NCBI RefSeq assembly: GCF_022761035.1
Contig: NZ_JAKWJP010000004.1
Span: forward strand, 62,001 to 126,000
Direction of reading: 5' to 3'
Length of the DNA: 64,000 bases
From: Microbacterium sp. SS28
GTDB taxonomy: Bacteria > Actinomycetota > Actinomycetes > Actinomycetales > Microbacteriaceae
Shown piece by piece: positions 16,793 through 25,297 of this stretch (its first letter is position 1; each line of letters begins with the position of its first letter). Under the pieces are notes generated by a model. That model did not search any database. It saw only the letters and a program-made list of their open reading frames with translations, and was not told the DNA's origin. Position numbers and translations under genes: made by a program.

Positions 16793-17575
16793 TCAGCGGC
16801 CGTGGAAGACGGCCGGGCGCTTCTCGGCGAAGGCGGCGCGCCCCTCGGCGGCGTCCTCCGTCGCGAAGCAGATGGTCTGCAGGTCCCGCTCGTAGCGCAT
16901 GGCGTCGTCGAAGGGCATCGTGTAGGTCGCGCGCAGGTTGGCCTTCGCCGTCTGCGCCGCGATCGGGGGCCGTGCCGCGATGACCCCCGCGAGCTCCCAT
17001 GCACGCGCGAGGAGCTGCTCGCGTGGATGCACTTCGCTCACGAGGCCCCAGTCCTTCGCCGTGGAGGCGGGGATGGGGTCGCCGGTCAGCAGCATGAGGG
17101 CGGCGTTGCTCGGTCCTGCGCTCTGCGCGAGGAAGGCGCTCATGCCGCCCCCGCCGATCCAGCCGAGCTTGATCTCGGCCGCCGCGAGCTGCGCGTTCTC
17201 GGACGCGAGACGGATGTCGCAGAGCATCGCGGTCTCGACGCCACCGCCGAACGCGTAGCCGTTGATCGCGGCGATGAGCGGCTTGCGCACTTCGCGCAGA
17301 GCGTCGCAGTAGTCCCCGCGGTTGCGGAACTGCCACGGCGTCGCGTATTCGTCGAGGGTGCGGATGTCGGAGCCCGCGCAGAACGCACGCTCACCGGCGC
17401 CCGTGATGATGCCGACCCGCACGTCGTCGTCGTCGTTGATCGCGTGCGCGAGGCGCGCGAGCTCCTTCGACATCTCGGGAGTCACGGCGTTGAGCTTCTC
17501 GGGGCGGTTGAGCGTGACGAGCACGACGTGCCCGTCGGTCTCGACCGTGACCTCGTCGATGGTGCTTTCGATCAT
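16793..17575 (-). CDS. Enoyl-CoA hydratase/isomerase family protein (crotonase fold)
   Basis: Encodes 260 residues from ATG at 17575, overlapping the upstream stop by ATGA. Crotonase marks are CAGSDI (oxyanion loop, 66-71), GYAFGGGVE with Glu 114 and the second acidic position AAEIKLG with Glu 134. Both residues used by true hydratases are therefore kept. It would act on an enoyl-CoA made after the CoA-transferase encoded two genes upstream. A CoA-dependent enzyme in what otherwise looks like a sugar-acid operon is unusual. Confidence 0.8.
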   Translation of the reverse strand: MIESTIDEVTVETDGHVVLVTLNRPEKLNAVTPEMSKELARLAHAINDDDDVRVGIITGAGERAFCAGSDIRTLDEYATPWQFRNRGDYCDALREVRKPLIAAINGYAFGGGVETAMLCDIRLASENAQLAAAEIKLGWIGGGGMSAFLAQSAGPSNAALMLLTGDPIPASTAKDWGLVSEVHPREQLLARAWELAGVIAARPPIAAQTAKANLRATYTMPFDDAMRYERDLQTICFATEDAAEGRAAFAEKRPAVFHGR

Positions 17576-18708
17576 GATGCGATCCCCTCCGCGGCCGTCT
17601 GCACCGCTGCGCGCTGGATGTCGGTGAGCTGCGCGAGCACGGCGGCCGGCGCCCGCCGCTCACGGACGCCCTCGCGCACGACGCGCGAGAGCTCGGTCTG
17701 GGCCTTCGTGAATCCCGCGAACCGCGGGCGCGTCCAGGCGCCGTCGATCGTGCTGCGCGTGCGCCGGTAGAAGTCGCGGAACGGCGCGTTGACGTCGTCG
17801 CTCTCCCACGCGGCCCGCACCGAGGGCTGGCCCTCGTGCGCGGGGATGAACGACACCTGCGCCTCGTCCGACAGGAGCCACGCGAGATGCTCGCGCAGCG
17901 CGGGCGAGACCCGGGCGCGCCGCGTGAGCGCGATGCCCGTCCCGCCGATCGTCGAGCCGACGCCGCCCGGACCCGTGGGGCTCGGGCCGAACGTCACGGG
18001 ACGCGGGCGTGCGGCATCCGCATATCCGACATAGCCGTAGACGAGCGGGATGCACCCGATGTCGTCCGTCGCGACCATGCGTTCGAGGAGCGCGATCGGG
18101 TTCTGCGCGTCAGTGCCTTCGGGGGCGGATGCCGCGAGCTCGGCGAGGATGCCGAGCGCCTGCTCTCCCACCTCCGGCGCGACGATCTGCTCGGCGCCCC
18201 CGAGGGCGAGGGAGTCCCCGAGGCTCGCGCACACCGACGCGAAGGTGAGGTAGGCGTGCGGGCCCGACAGCGACAGCGCGACGGGCGCGCGACGGGCGAG
18301 GTCGAGGACGTCGTCCCAGCCGACCGGGTCGTCGGCGACGAGATCGGCGCGGCGCGCGGCGACCTGCGTCGCGGCATCCAGCGGCAGCGCCCACGTTCGC
18401 CCGCCGAGCTCGTACGTCGAGAGCGACGGCCCGACGGCGCGACGCGCGACGTCCTCGAGGAATGCGGCGCCCATGACCTCGTCCATCGGCTGGAGGCAGT
18501 CCTCTGCGAGCGCGTCACCGAGGTGCGGATGGTCGAGCACGATGAGGTCGTAGCGCTCGGCGAGCTCGCCGATCGGGGCGGACTCGAAGCCCTCCAGTGA
18601 GTGGACGTCCCACGCGATGTCGAGGCCGCTGCCGCGCGCCTGGGCCGCGGCCGCCTCGAGGGCGGCGCGCCCGCGCGGGTGGTCCCACGTGAGGCCGGAG
18701 TAGGTCAT
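17572..18708 (-). CDS. ABC solute-binding-protein-like protein without signal peptide
   Basis: Encodes 378 residues from ATG at 18708, 1 nt after the CoA-transferase stop. The start MTYSGLTWDHPRG leads straight into a two-lobed extracellular binding-protein type 1 pattern (YDLIVLDHPHLGD; later GIALTRRARVSPALREHLAWLLSDEAQ, as in sugar-binding proteins). There is no signal peptide, lipobox or Tat motif, so it should stay in the cytosol. Its genes are packed between a CoA-transferase and a crotonase, not beside a permease. Its role is unknown; a sensor or carrier for an intermediate is a guess. Confidence 0.6.
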   Translation of the reverse strand: MTYSGLTWDHPRGRAALEAAAAQARGSGLDIAWDVHSLEGFESAPIGELAERYDLIVLDHPHLGDALAEDCLQPMDEVMGAAFLEDVARRAVGPSLSTYELGGRTWALPLDAATQVAARRADLVADDPVGWDDVLDLARRAPVALSLSGPHAYLTFASVCASLGDSLALGGAEQIVAPEVGEQALGILAELAASAPEGTDAQNPIALLERMVATDDIGCIPLVYGYVGYADAARPRPVTFGPSPTGPGGVGSTIGGTGIALTRRARVSPALREHLAWLLSDEAQVSFIPAHEGQPSVRAAWESDDVNAPFRDFYRRTRSTIDGAWTRPRFAGFTKAQTELSRVVREGVRERRAPAAVLAQLTDIQRAAVQTAAEGIAS

Positions 18709-18709
18709 G

Positions 18710-19951
18710 TCACGCGCTCCGCTGAGACGGCTCGCGGACCTCGGACGACGCGACGACGCCCGCGGCGAGCAGCGCCTCCACCTCGTCGCCGGTCACGCCG
18801 AGGTCGTCGAGGATCTCGCGCGTGTGCTCGCCCGCGAGAGGTGCGCCGCGGTCGATGCGGGCGGGCGTGCGCGAGAAGCGGTACGGGAAGCCGGGCGTCT
18901 TGACACGGCCCTCGGTGGGGTGGTCGTACTCGACGAACGTGCCGTTGTGCGCGATCTGCTCGTCGTCGACGAGGTCGGCGTAGGAGTACACCGGCGCGAC
19001 CCAGACTCCGGCCGGCTGCAGGATGTCGAGCCACTCGCTCGTCGTCCGCGTGCGGAGCTTGTCGGCGACGACGGCGTGGATCTCGTCGCGGCGCGTCCAG
19101 CCGTCGATCTCGCCGTCCATCTCGGCGAACGACGGCTCGTCGAGCAGCCGGCCGAGGGTCGGCATGTTCGGCATCGCGAGGGCGAGGTAGCCGTCGGCGG
19201 TCGCGAAGGCGCCGTACGGCGCGCGGATGTAGACGTGGGCGTGCGGCTGCTCGCTGCGCTCCTGCGGCACGCCGCCCATCGTGAAGACCGAGATCTCCTG
19301 CATCTGCAGCGTCGTGATGACGTCGAGCATGTTGACGGTGACCTGCTGGCCCTCGCCCGTGCGCTCGCGGTGGAGGAGCGCCGCGATGACCGCCTCGAAC
19401 GCGGTCGATGCAGTGACTGCGTCGACGAGGTACTGGCCGGCGGGCTGGGGAGGCGATCCCGCGGCACCCGCGGAGAGCATCGCGCCGCTGAGCGCCTGCA
19501 GGAGGAGGTCCTGCCCTGGGCGGTCGCGGTACGGGCCGTCCTCGCCGTAGCCCGAGATCGAGACGTAGACGAGCGACGGATTGATCGCGCGCAGCGATTC
19601 GTAGTCGACGCCGAGCCGCGCCGCGACGCCCGGACGGTAGTTCTGCAGGAAGACGTCGGACTCAGCCACGAGCCGGTACAGCAGCTCGCGGCCCTCGGGC
19701 GCTTTCAGGTCGACGGCGAGCGAGCGCTTGTTGCGGTTGAGCGACAGGAACGACACATTGATCTGGTTGCCGCGCGCTCCCCCGGCCGCCGCGTGCCGCT
19801 GCCACTCGCCCGTCGTGGGCTCGACCTTGATCACGTCAGCCCCGAGGTCGCCGAGTCGCTGGCCCGCGAAGGGGCCGGCCATCGCGATCGAGCAGTCCAG
19901 CACGCGGTAGCCGCTCAGGATGCCGGAGTCGGGGCGTCGGGGGTCGGTCAT
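18710..19951 (-). CDS. CaiB/BaiF (family III) CoA-transferase
   Basis: Encodes 413 residues from ATG at 19951 (MTDPRRPDSG). Family III blocks are clear: LSGYRVLDCSIAMAGPFAGQRLGDLGADVIKVEP, NRNKRSLAVDLK, and the RPGQDLLLQALSG segment holding the catalytic Asp. Such enzymes move CoA between acids in the cytosol. With the crotonase two genes on, it suggests that one intermediate is processed as a CoA thioester. A 43-bp gap separates it from the upstream DUF4432 gene. Confidence 0.85.
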   Translation of the reverse strand: MTDPRRPDSGILSGYRVLDCSIAMAGPFAGQRLGDLGADVIKVEPTTGEWQRHAAAGGARGNQINVSFLSLNRNKRSLAVDLKAPEGRELLYRLVAESDVFLQNYRPGVAARLGVDYESLRAINPSLVYVSISGYGEDGPYRDRPGQDLLLQALSGAMLSAGAAGSPPQPAGQYLVDAVTASTAFEAVIAALLHRERTGEGQQVTVNMLDVITTLQMQEISVFTMGGVPQERSEQPHAHVYIRAPYGAFATADGYLALAMPNMPTLGRLLDEPSFAEMDGEIDGWTRRDEIHAVVADKLRTRTTSEWLDILQPAGVWVAPVYSYADLVDDEQIAHNGTFVEYDHPTEGRVKTPGFPYRFSRTPARIDRGAPLAGEHTREILDDLGVTGDEVEALLAAGVVASSEVREPSQRSA

Positions 19952-19994
19952 CGTTGGTTCCGTTCGGTCGTTCACGCTACGCGTGGGCTGGAGG

Positions 19995-21119
19995 TCAGGG
20001 GCGGAGGCCGTCGGGCTGTTCGCCGATTGCTCGGATGCGGACGCGGGAGGCGTCCACCTCATCGGCACCGTCGAGGATGCCGATCGTCATGTCGTAGGTG
20101 CGGCTCTCGCCGTGGCGCAGCCACGTCAGGCTTCCGTCGGCGCGGGCCGCCGCCTCGCCCGTGACGGGGCTGCTCGACGGCTCGAGGCCCACGGCGTACT
20201 GCCCCGCGCGCAGGTTCTGCCATTCGAAGAAGTACGGCTGGGTCGCGGCATCCCACGACACCTCGACACCGCGCGAGCCGTCCGCCGCGTGCAGCGCGAC
20301 GCGGTGCCGCCCGTCGGCACCCGCCGTGACGGCGTGCTCCCACACCTGCTCGACGAACCCGTCGACGGGTGCCGACAGCACGTCGTACGCGACGCCCTGC
20401 TGCGAGGTCGAGTCGGACGCCCACACGTGCGACGTGATCGGCGCGACGAGTCGCGTGCCCTCGTCGACGTAGGGGTAGCCGATGTTCAGGTGGTACAGGA
20501 ACATGTGCGGCGTCGGCTCGAACCCGAGGTTGTCGACGACGTCGTGCACGCGGATCTCGAAGCCGTGGACGTCGAGCTCGATCGTGCGGGTGAGCCGCAG
20601 GTGCTCGCCGAACGACGTCGCCTGGATCACCTCGCCGACGACGCGCAGCACGCCGCCCTCGTCACTCCAGTCCTCCTCGACGCGCAGCAGCCGCGCGGGG
20701 ATCGCCGTGAGGCGGCCGTGCAGTCCGTGGCGCACGGTCTGCTTCGGCGGATAGGCATAGTGCGTCGCGTCGTACTCGCCCCCGAAGAGGGCGTGGTCGA
20801 GACCGCCCGTGACGAGCAGCCCGTCGAGGGCGCGCAGCCACGACAGACCGTCCTCGGCGTCGGCTTCGTGCAGTCCGGGATGCCGGAACCCGTTGCCGCT
20901 GCGCCACCCGACGGGCTCGCCGCGGAACCGGGCGGAGCCCAGGTCGAAGGCGCGGTCGATGAGCACCTCGACCTCGAGTCCTGCGGCGTTGCGCACGAGG
21001 AGCGCGCGCACGCCCTCCTCGCGTCCGTTCTTGAGGACGACCTCCTGGATGCCTGCGAAGGCGGCGAGGTCGCCCGTGCGCCGGCGCAGCGCGCCGGCCG
21101 AGAGGGGGGAAGGGGTCAT
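19995..21119 (-). CDS. DUF4432 / aldose-1-epimerase-like protein
   Basis: Encodes 374 residues. I favour ATG at 21119, with GGAG 9 nt upstream; GTG at 21128 overlapping the SDR stop (GTGA) is the alternative. The beta-sandwich galactose-mutarotase pattern shows in YHLNIGYPYVDEGTRL, FFEWQNLRAGQYAVGLEPSS and the many paired aromatic turns. DUF4432 proteins occur in sugar and cyclitol operons and are thought to bind or epimerise sugars. Its likely job is mutarotation or epimerisation of the imported substrate. Confidence 0.7.
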   Translation of the reverse strand: MTPSPLSAGALRRRTGDLAAFAGIQEVVLKNGREEGVRALLVRNAAGLEVEVLIDRAFDLGSARFRGEPVGWRSGNGFRHPGLHEADAEDGLSWLRALDGLLVTGGLDHALFGGEYDATHYAYPPKQTVRHGLHGRLTAIPARLLRVEEDWSDEGGVLRVVGEVIQATSFGEHLRLTRTIELDVHGFEIRVHDVVDNLGFEPTPHMFLYHLNIGYPYVDEGTRLVAPITSHVWASDSTSQQGVAYDVLSAPVDGFVEQVWEHAVTAGADGRHRVALHAADGSRGVEVSWDAATQPYFFEWQNLRAGQYAVGLEPSSSPVTGEAAARADGSLTWLRHGESRTYDMTIGILDGADEVDASRVRIRAIGEQPDGLRP

Positions 21120-21124
21120 CGGGG

Positions 21125-21886
21125 TCACTCCATGATCCAGCCGCCGTCGACGTTGATCGTCTGCCCGGTGACGAACGCGGCGTCCGGGCCGACGAGGAAC
21201 GCCACGACGGCGGCGAGCTCGGCGTCGGTCCCCCGACGCTTGATCGACTGACGGTCGATCACGAACTGGTTGTACTCGGCCGGGTTCTCGTGGATCTCCT
21301 CGGCCTTGGTGGGGAAGGCGCCCGGCGAGACGCCGTTGACGCGGATGCCGGCGGGCCCGAGCTCGCGCGCGAGGGCGCGGGTGAGACCCACCGACGCGCC
21401 CTTCGTCGAGACGTAGCTCGCGAGGTTCGCCCATCCGCCGTGGAACGTGATCGACCCGATGTTGACGATCGCGCCCGACCCGCGGGGGGCCATGCGCCGC
21501 GCGGCGCCCTGCGACCCCAGGAAGTAAGCGGTCTGGTTGACGCGCACGACATCCTCGTACTCGTCCTGCGTGATCTCGAAGAACGGCGTCGCGGGGTAGA
21601 TCGCGGCGTTGTTGACGAGGGCCTCCAGCGGGCCGAGGTGCTCCTCGGCCTCGGTCAGCGCGCCGTCGAGCGACGCGGCATTCCGCAGATCGACGTGCAG
21701 GACGCGGTTGCGTGTGCCCTGTTCGGTGAGCAGGCGCGCGGTCTCGTCGAGCTGCTCGCTCGCGCGGCCCAGCACGCCGATGGCGAACCCGTCGGCGCCC
21801 AGGCGCAGCGCGATGGCGCGGCCCAGCGCTCCTCCTGCGCCGGTGACGACGGCTGATCCACGAGGCGCCGACGGGTTCGATGTCAT
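21125..21886 (-). CDS. Short-chain dehydrogenase/reductase
   Basis: Encodes 253 residues from ATG at 21886. The motifs are classical: TGAGGALGR nucleotide loop (residues 15-23), NNA (92-94), Asn 117, and Ser 145, Tyr 158, Lys 162 as the catalytic set. The C-terminus GQTINVDGGW is typical. It probably oxidises a sugar, lactone precursor or hydroxy acid with NAD(P)+. It follows the isomerase gene by 2 nt, so both are translated from one transcript. Confidence 0.88.
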   Translation of the reverse strand: MTSNPSAPRGSAVVTGAGGALGRAIALRLGADGFAIGVLGRASEQLDETARLLTEQGTRNRVLHVDLRNAASLDGALTEAEEHLGPLEALVNNAAIYPATPFFEITQDEYEDVVRVNQTAYFLGSQGAARRMAPRGSGAIVNIGSITFHGGWANLASYVSTKGASVGLTRALARELGPAGIRVNGVSPGAFPTKAEEIHENPAEYNQFVIDRQSIKRRGTDAELAAVVAFLVGPDAAFVTGQTINVDGGWIME

Positions 21887-21888
21887 CG

Positions 21889-22803
21889 TCAGACACCCAC
21901 CTTGGTGAGGATGTCGTCGACGAACTTCTTGGCGCGCGGCACGTCGCTCTCGTCGAGGTGCTCGATGATGAGCGGCACGTTCGGGCTCTGCTCCGCGAGG
22001 CGTCGCACGTAGAACTCGTAGTCGAGCTCGCCGAGGCCCGCCGCGGGCAGCTCGATCTCGCCGACGCCGCGGAAGGTGTGGGACTCGAGCGCGTGCTCGT
22101 CGCCGATGTCGGCGTGCTTCTCGCTCTTGTCGTCGCCCGACCGCTTGACATCCTTCGCGTGGGCGATCCGCACGCGGTCGCCGAGGCTGTCGAAGACGGA
22201 CCCCAGCACCTCCTGCTGTTGGTCGATGTTGTGGGTCTCGAAGTAGTTCGTCGGGTCCATCAGCAGCTGGATGCCGGGGCCCGTGAGGTCGCGGAAGACC
22301 TGCTCGGTCTCTTCGCGCGAGCCGATGACGTTGTTGACGTACGTCTCGAGCAGGAACGTCGCGCCGTGGTCGTACGCGGTCTGACGCAGGTCGTCGAGCA
22401 CGGCGAGCGCCGTGTCGTAGCCCTCGGTCGTCTTGTTCTTGTCATCGTGGACCCAGTCGCTGTCGGCGTTGAAGGTGCCCGACTCCGAGATGACGTAGGG
22501 CGTGCCGAACTTGCGGGCGTTGCGGATGATCTCCTTGAGGTAGTCGACGCGACGCGTCCGCTCGTCCAGATCGGGGTGGACGATGTTGGTGTAGCCCGAG
22601 ATCGCGCAGATCGGCAGATCGTGCGCGCGGAACGTGTCGCGCACCCGCTTGGCCTTCTCATCGGTGATCTGGCCCGCGCTGAGGTCGATGTCGGTGAAGT
22701 GCAGGTCGAGCTGCACCGTGTTGAACCCCAGCGAGCGGATCTTCCGCGCCGTGGTCTCGAGGTCGTACGGGAAGTACCCCGAGAAGATTCCGACTTGGAT
22801 CAT
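21889..22803 (-). CDS. Sugar phosphate isomerase/epimerase family TIM-barrel protein
   Basis: Encodes 304 residues from ATG at 22803 with AAGGAG upstream. The xylose-isomerase-like barrel (AP endonuclease 2 family) is indicated by VQLDLHF, LLETYVNN, LLMDPTNYFE and an acidic/His metal site near IAHAKDVK. Besides isomerases, this fold includes enzymes that eliminate or hydrate 3-keto sugars made by Gfo/Idh/MocA dehydrogenases, and such a dehydrogenase is the next gene upstream. Acting on its product is therefore plausible. Confidence 0.75.
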   Translation of the reverse strand: MIQVGIFSGYFPYDLETTARKIRSLGFNTVQLDLHFTDIDLSAGQITDEKAKRVRDTFRAHDLPICAISGYTNIVHPDLDERTRRVDYLKEIIRNARKFGTPYVISESGTFNADSDWVHDDKNKTTEGYDTALAVLDDLRQTAYDHGATFLLETYVNNVIGSREETEQVFRDLTGPGIQLLMDPTNYFETHNIDQQQEVLGSVFDSLGDRVRIAHAKDVKRSGDDKSEKHADIGDEHALESHTFRGVGEIELPAAGLGELDYEFYVRRLAEQSPNVPLIIEHLDESDVPRAKKFVDDILTKVGV

Positions 22804-22867
22804 TTGCCTTGCTCCTTTGCAGTGGTGGTCGTGCGTATGGGTGAGTGGATGTCGGTGCCGGCGCTGC

Positions 22868-23962
22868 TCATACCGGGATCTCGGCGACCCGCACGGGGCG
22901 GTTCTCGCGGATCGACCGGTAGCCCGCCTCGATCAGCGCGATCGTGCGGACGTTGTCGGCGACGGTGAGCTCGGGCTCGGTGCCGGAGGCGATCGCGTAC
23001 TGCAGCTGCTCCATGACGCCGATGAAGGCGTGCGGGAACCAGTGCGTGTCCCAGTCCGGCGTCACCCACTGTCCGTCGGTCGCCTTCGTCGAGGCGTAGG
23101 TGAGCGTCGAGGGGTCGCCGGTCGGCCAGCCGATGGTGCCCTTCGCGACGCCGTGCGTGCCTTCGACGCGCCACGTGATGCCGGCGTCGGAGTCGTAGCC
23201 CTCTTCGCGGGGACCCGACCAGACGTCCTCGACCGACATCGCCAGGACGCCGGAGGGGAATCGGAGGGTCGACACGACGATGCCGTCCTCGTGCGCGAAC
23301 GTCGTGCGCGGGTCGGTGCGCGTGACCGTGTAGATCTCGTCGGGCTCGCCGAACAGGAAGCGCAGGGCGTCGAGATGGTGAACGCTCATGTTGGCGAGCG
23401 TCAGCCGGTCGTAGTCCTCGAGGAATCCCTGCCAGTGCGGGATCGCGTGCATGTTGATCGTCGCGAAGACGACCTCGCCGAGCTCGCCGGCCTCGAGGAT
23501 CTGGCTCAGCACGCGGATCGACTGGTCGAAGCGCATGTTCTGGTTGACCGAGAGCACCTTGCCGGCCGCGGCCGCCTCGTCGCGCAGCGCGATCGCCTCG
23601 TCGAGCGTCAGGGCGAGGGGCTTCTGGGCGAGGATGCCCTTGACATGCTCCTGCGCGAGCGCGGCGCGAATGAGCGCGGGCTGCTGGTCGGGCGGGAAGG
23701 CGATGTCGACGATCTCGACGTCGGTGTCGGCGATGAGCGCGAGCGGGTCGTCGTGCACCGTCGGGATGCCGTAGCGCTCGGCGAGCGCCTGCGCCCTGGA
23801 CGGCGTCCGCGAGGCGATCGCGACGACGGGGAAGCCCGCCTGGCGGTACGCCTCGAGGTGCACGTCGGCCATGATCATGCCGGCGCCGATGGCCCCGATG
23901 CGCAGGCCGTTCTCGCGGACCTGGACGTCCGGAGCGAAGCTCGTCTGCTGCTGTGAACCCAT
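22868..23962 (-). CDS. Gfo/Idh/MocA-family oxidoreductase
   Basis: Encodes 364 residues from ATG at 23962 with GGAG upstream. The nucleotide-binding turn is GAIGAGMI (about 23-30). The usual EKP motif reads QKP (in LAQKPLAL), and the active-site region is NMSVHHLDALRFL. It should oxidise a sugar or sugar derivative with NAD(P)+. It is the first gene of the minus-strand operon and divergent from the sugar ABC transporter, so it probably acts first on the imported compound. Confidence 0.82.
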   Translation of the reverse strand: MGSQQQTSFAPDVQVRENGLRIGAIGAGMIMADVHLEAYRQAGFPVVAIASRTPSRAQALAERYGIPTVHDDPLALIADTDVEIVDIAFPPDQQPALIRAALAQEHVKGILAQKPLALTLDEAIALRDEAAAAGKVLSVNQNMRFDQSIRVLSQILEAGELGEVVFATINMHAIPHWQGFLEDYDRLTLANMSVHHLDALRFLFGEPDEIYTVTRTDPRTTFAHEDGIVVSTLRFPSGVLAMSVEDVWSGPREEGYDSDAGITWRVEGTHGVAKGTIGWPTGDPSTLTYASTKATDGQWVTPDWDTHWFPHAFIGVMEQLQYAIASGTEPELTVADNVRTIALIEAGYRSIRENRPVRVAEIPV

Positions 23963-24041
23963 TGTCGGGGGTCTCCTCTCTCGCATCTTCGCGGTCCGTG
24001 CGACACCTGATAAGCGATCCACGGGTGAGATGAATGATGTT

Positions 24042-24082
24042 TGCCAGCGCTACTGGCAGCGCTGTCAGAGTTACGGTAGTGT
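24042..24082. promoter_or_regulatory. Twin LacI-type operators and transporter promoter
   Basis: TGGCAGCGCTGTCA (24054-24067) fits the LacI-family consensus TGNNANCGNTNNCA at every fixed position. TGCCAGCGCTACTG (24042-24055) overlaps it, 12 bp away, and fits all but the last two fixed positions. A candidate promoter for the plus-strand transporter is TGGCAG (24054-24059), 17 bp, TAGTGT (24077-24082), so the operators cover the -35. Confidence 0.65.
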
Positions 24083-24189
24083 CCCTCCCACGTGCTCGTC
24101 AACACAGCATCTGCCAGCGAGCGCGAGGCGGCCCACGACGGTCCGCCCGAGGCCGGAGTCCGGCCTGACGCATGTTCAAAGGAGAAGCA

Positions 24190-25269
24190 ATGCAGTCAAC
24201 ACCCACCCGCAAGCGCAGGGTCGCCGCGGCGGCCGCTGCCCTCGCCGGCGCCGCCCTGATCCTCGCCGGCTGCACGTCGGCCCCCGCGGATGCGGGGACC
24301 GGAGACGCGAGCGGCTCGGGGGACGAGAAGTTCGTCATCGGGTTCCAGCAGCCCCTCGGCGGCCAGGCCTGGCGCGAGATGGGGCTCGCGTCGATGCAGG
24401 CGCTCGCGGCACGCCCCGAGTACAAGGACAAGGTCGAGCTCAAGATCGTCCGCACCAACGACAACGACGCCGCGCAGCAGAACGCCGCCATCCAGAACCT
24501 CATCGCCGAAGGCGTCGACGCCATCATGTTCGACCCGGCCTCGGCCACCGGCGCCGACGCCGCCATCGCGCAGGCGAAGGCCGCCGGCATCCCGGTGCTC
24601 GCAACCGGCGGCCCCTACGACAACGACTACGTCTACGTCGTATCGACCGACTGGGCCAACGCCGGCACGATCGGCGCCGAGTGGCTCGCCGACCAGCTGG
24701 GCGACAACAAGGACGTCGCGGTGCTCGAGGGCCTCGCGGGCGTTCCGCTCAACGACGGCTCCATGCCCGGTGTCGAGCAGGTCCTGACGGACGCGGGCGC
24801 GAACATCGTCGCTCGCGGCACGAACGGCTGGAACGAGGCCGACGCGCAGAAGGCCGCAGCCCAGATCCTGCAGTCCAACCCCGACGTCGGAGGCGTCTAC
24901 TCGTTCCTCACGGGCGGACAGGGCATCCCCGAGGCGTTCGCCGATGCCGCCATCCCCTTCGTCCCGGTCGTGGGCGGCTCGGGCTACAACGGCGAGGCCT
25001 GCACGCTCGTCGAGTACGGACCCGACGGTCTCGTCGGCAACAACGTCTTCGGCCAGCCCGCCATCTACGCCAAGGGCCTCGAGCAGGCCGTCATGCTCCT
25101 CGAGGGCGACGACATCGAGAAGCAGCAGTTCTACCCGCCGCTCGAGATCACGAACGACAACGCCGAGGACTTCTGCCTCCCCGACCAGCCGGACAACTTC
25201 CAGCTCGGCTACGACTTCCCCGGACTCGACCTGACGGTCGACGAAGTCCTCGCCTTCTACCAGAAGTAG
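24190..25269 (+). CDS. Ribose-type sugar ABC transporter substrate-binding lipoprotein
   Basis: Encodes 359 residues from ATG at 24190 with AAAGGAG upstream. A basic start and hydrophobic run end in lipobox LILAGC (Cys 28). The mature part is a type 1 periplasmic-binding fold: FVIGFQQPLGGQAWREMG, NAAIQNLIAEGVDAIMFDPAS and STDWANAGTIGAEWLA. It captures a sugar-like substrate for the ATPase and two permeases downstream. The substrate is unknown. Confidence 0.88.
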   Translation: MQSTPTRKRRVAAAAAALAGAALILAGCTSAPADAGTGDASGSGDEKFVIGFQQPLGGQAWREMGLASMQALAARPEYKDKVELKIVRTNDNDAAQQNAAIQNLIAEGVDAIMFDPASATGADAAIAQAKAAGIPVLATGGPYDNDYVYVVSTDWANAGTIGAEWLADQLGDNKDVAVLEGLAGVPLNDGSMPGVEQVLTDAGANIVARGTNGWNEADAQKAAAQILQSNPDVGGVYSFLTGGQGIPEAFADAAIPFVPVVGGSGYNGEACTLVEYGPDGLVGNNVFGQPAIYAKGLEQAVMLLEGDDIEKQQFYPPLEITNDNAEDFCLPDQPDNFQLGYDFPGLDLTVDEVLAFYQK

Positions 25270-25297
25270 CCCGAACACCGACGTCCCAGGAGACGAA

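Noticed and set aside
15677..17770. 697-residue plus-strand open frame
   Set aside because: Antisense to the FAH and crotonase genes, low complexity (Ser/Arg/Thr) and no ribosome-binding site.
19995..22151. Apparent 718-residue fusion upstream of the DUF4432 protein
   Set aside because: The extra N-terminal part is an out-of-frame reading of the SDR and isomerase genes; a proper start exists at 21119.
20000..23962. C-glycoside deglycosidase system (DgpABC/CarABC-like)
   Set aside because: A Gfo/Idh dehydrogenase and a TIM-barrel isomerase are present, but the small DUF6379 partner required for those enzymes is not.
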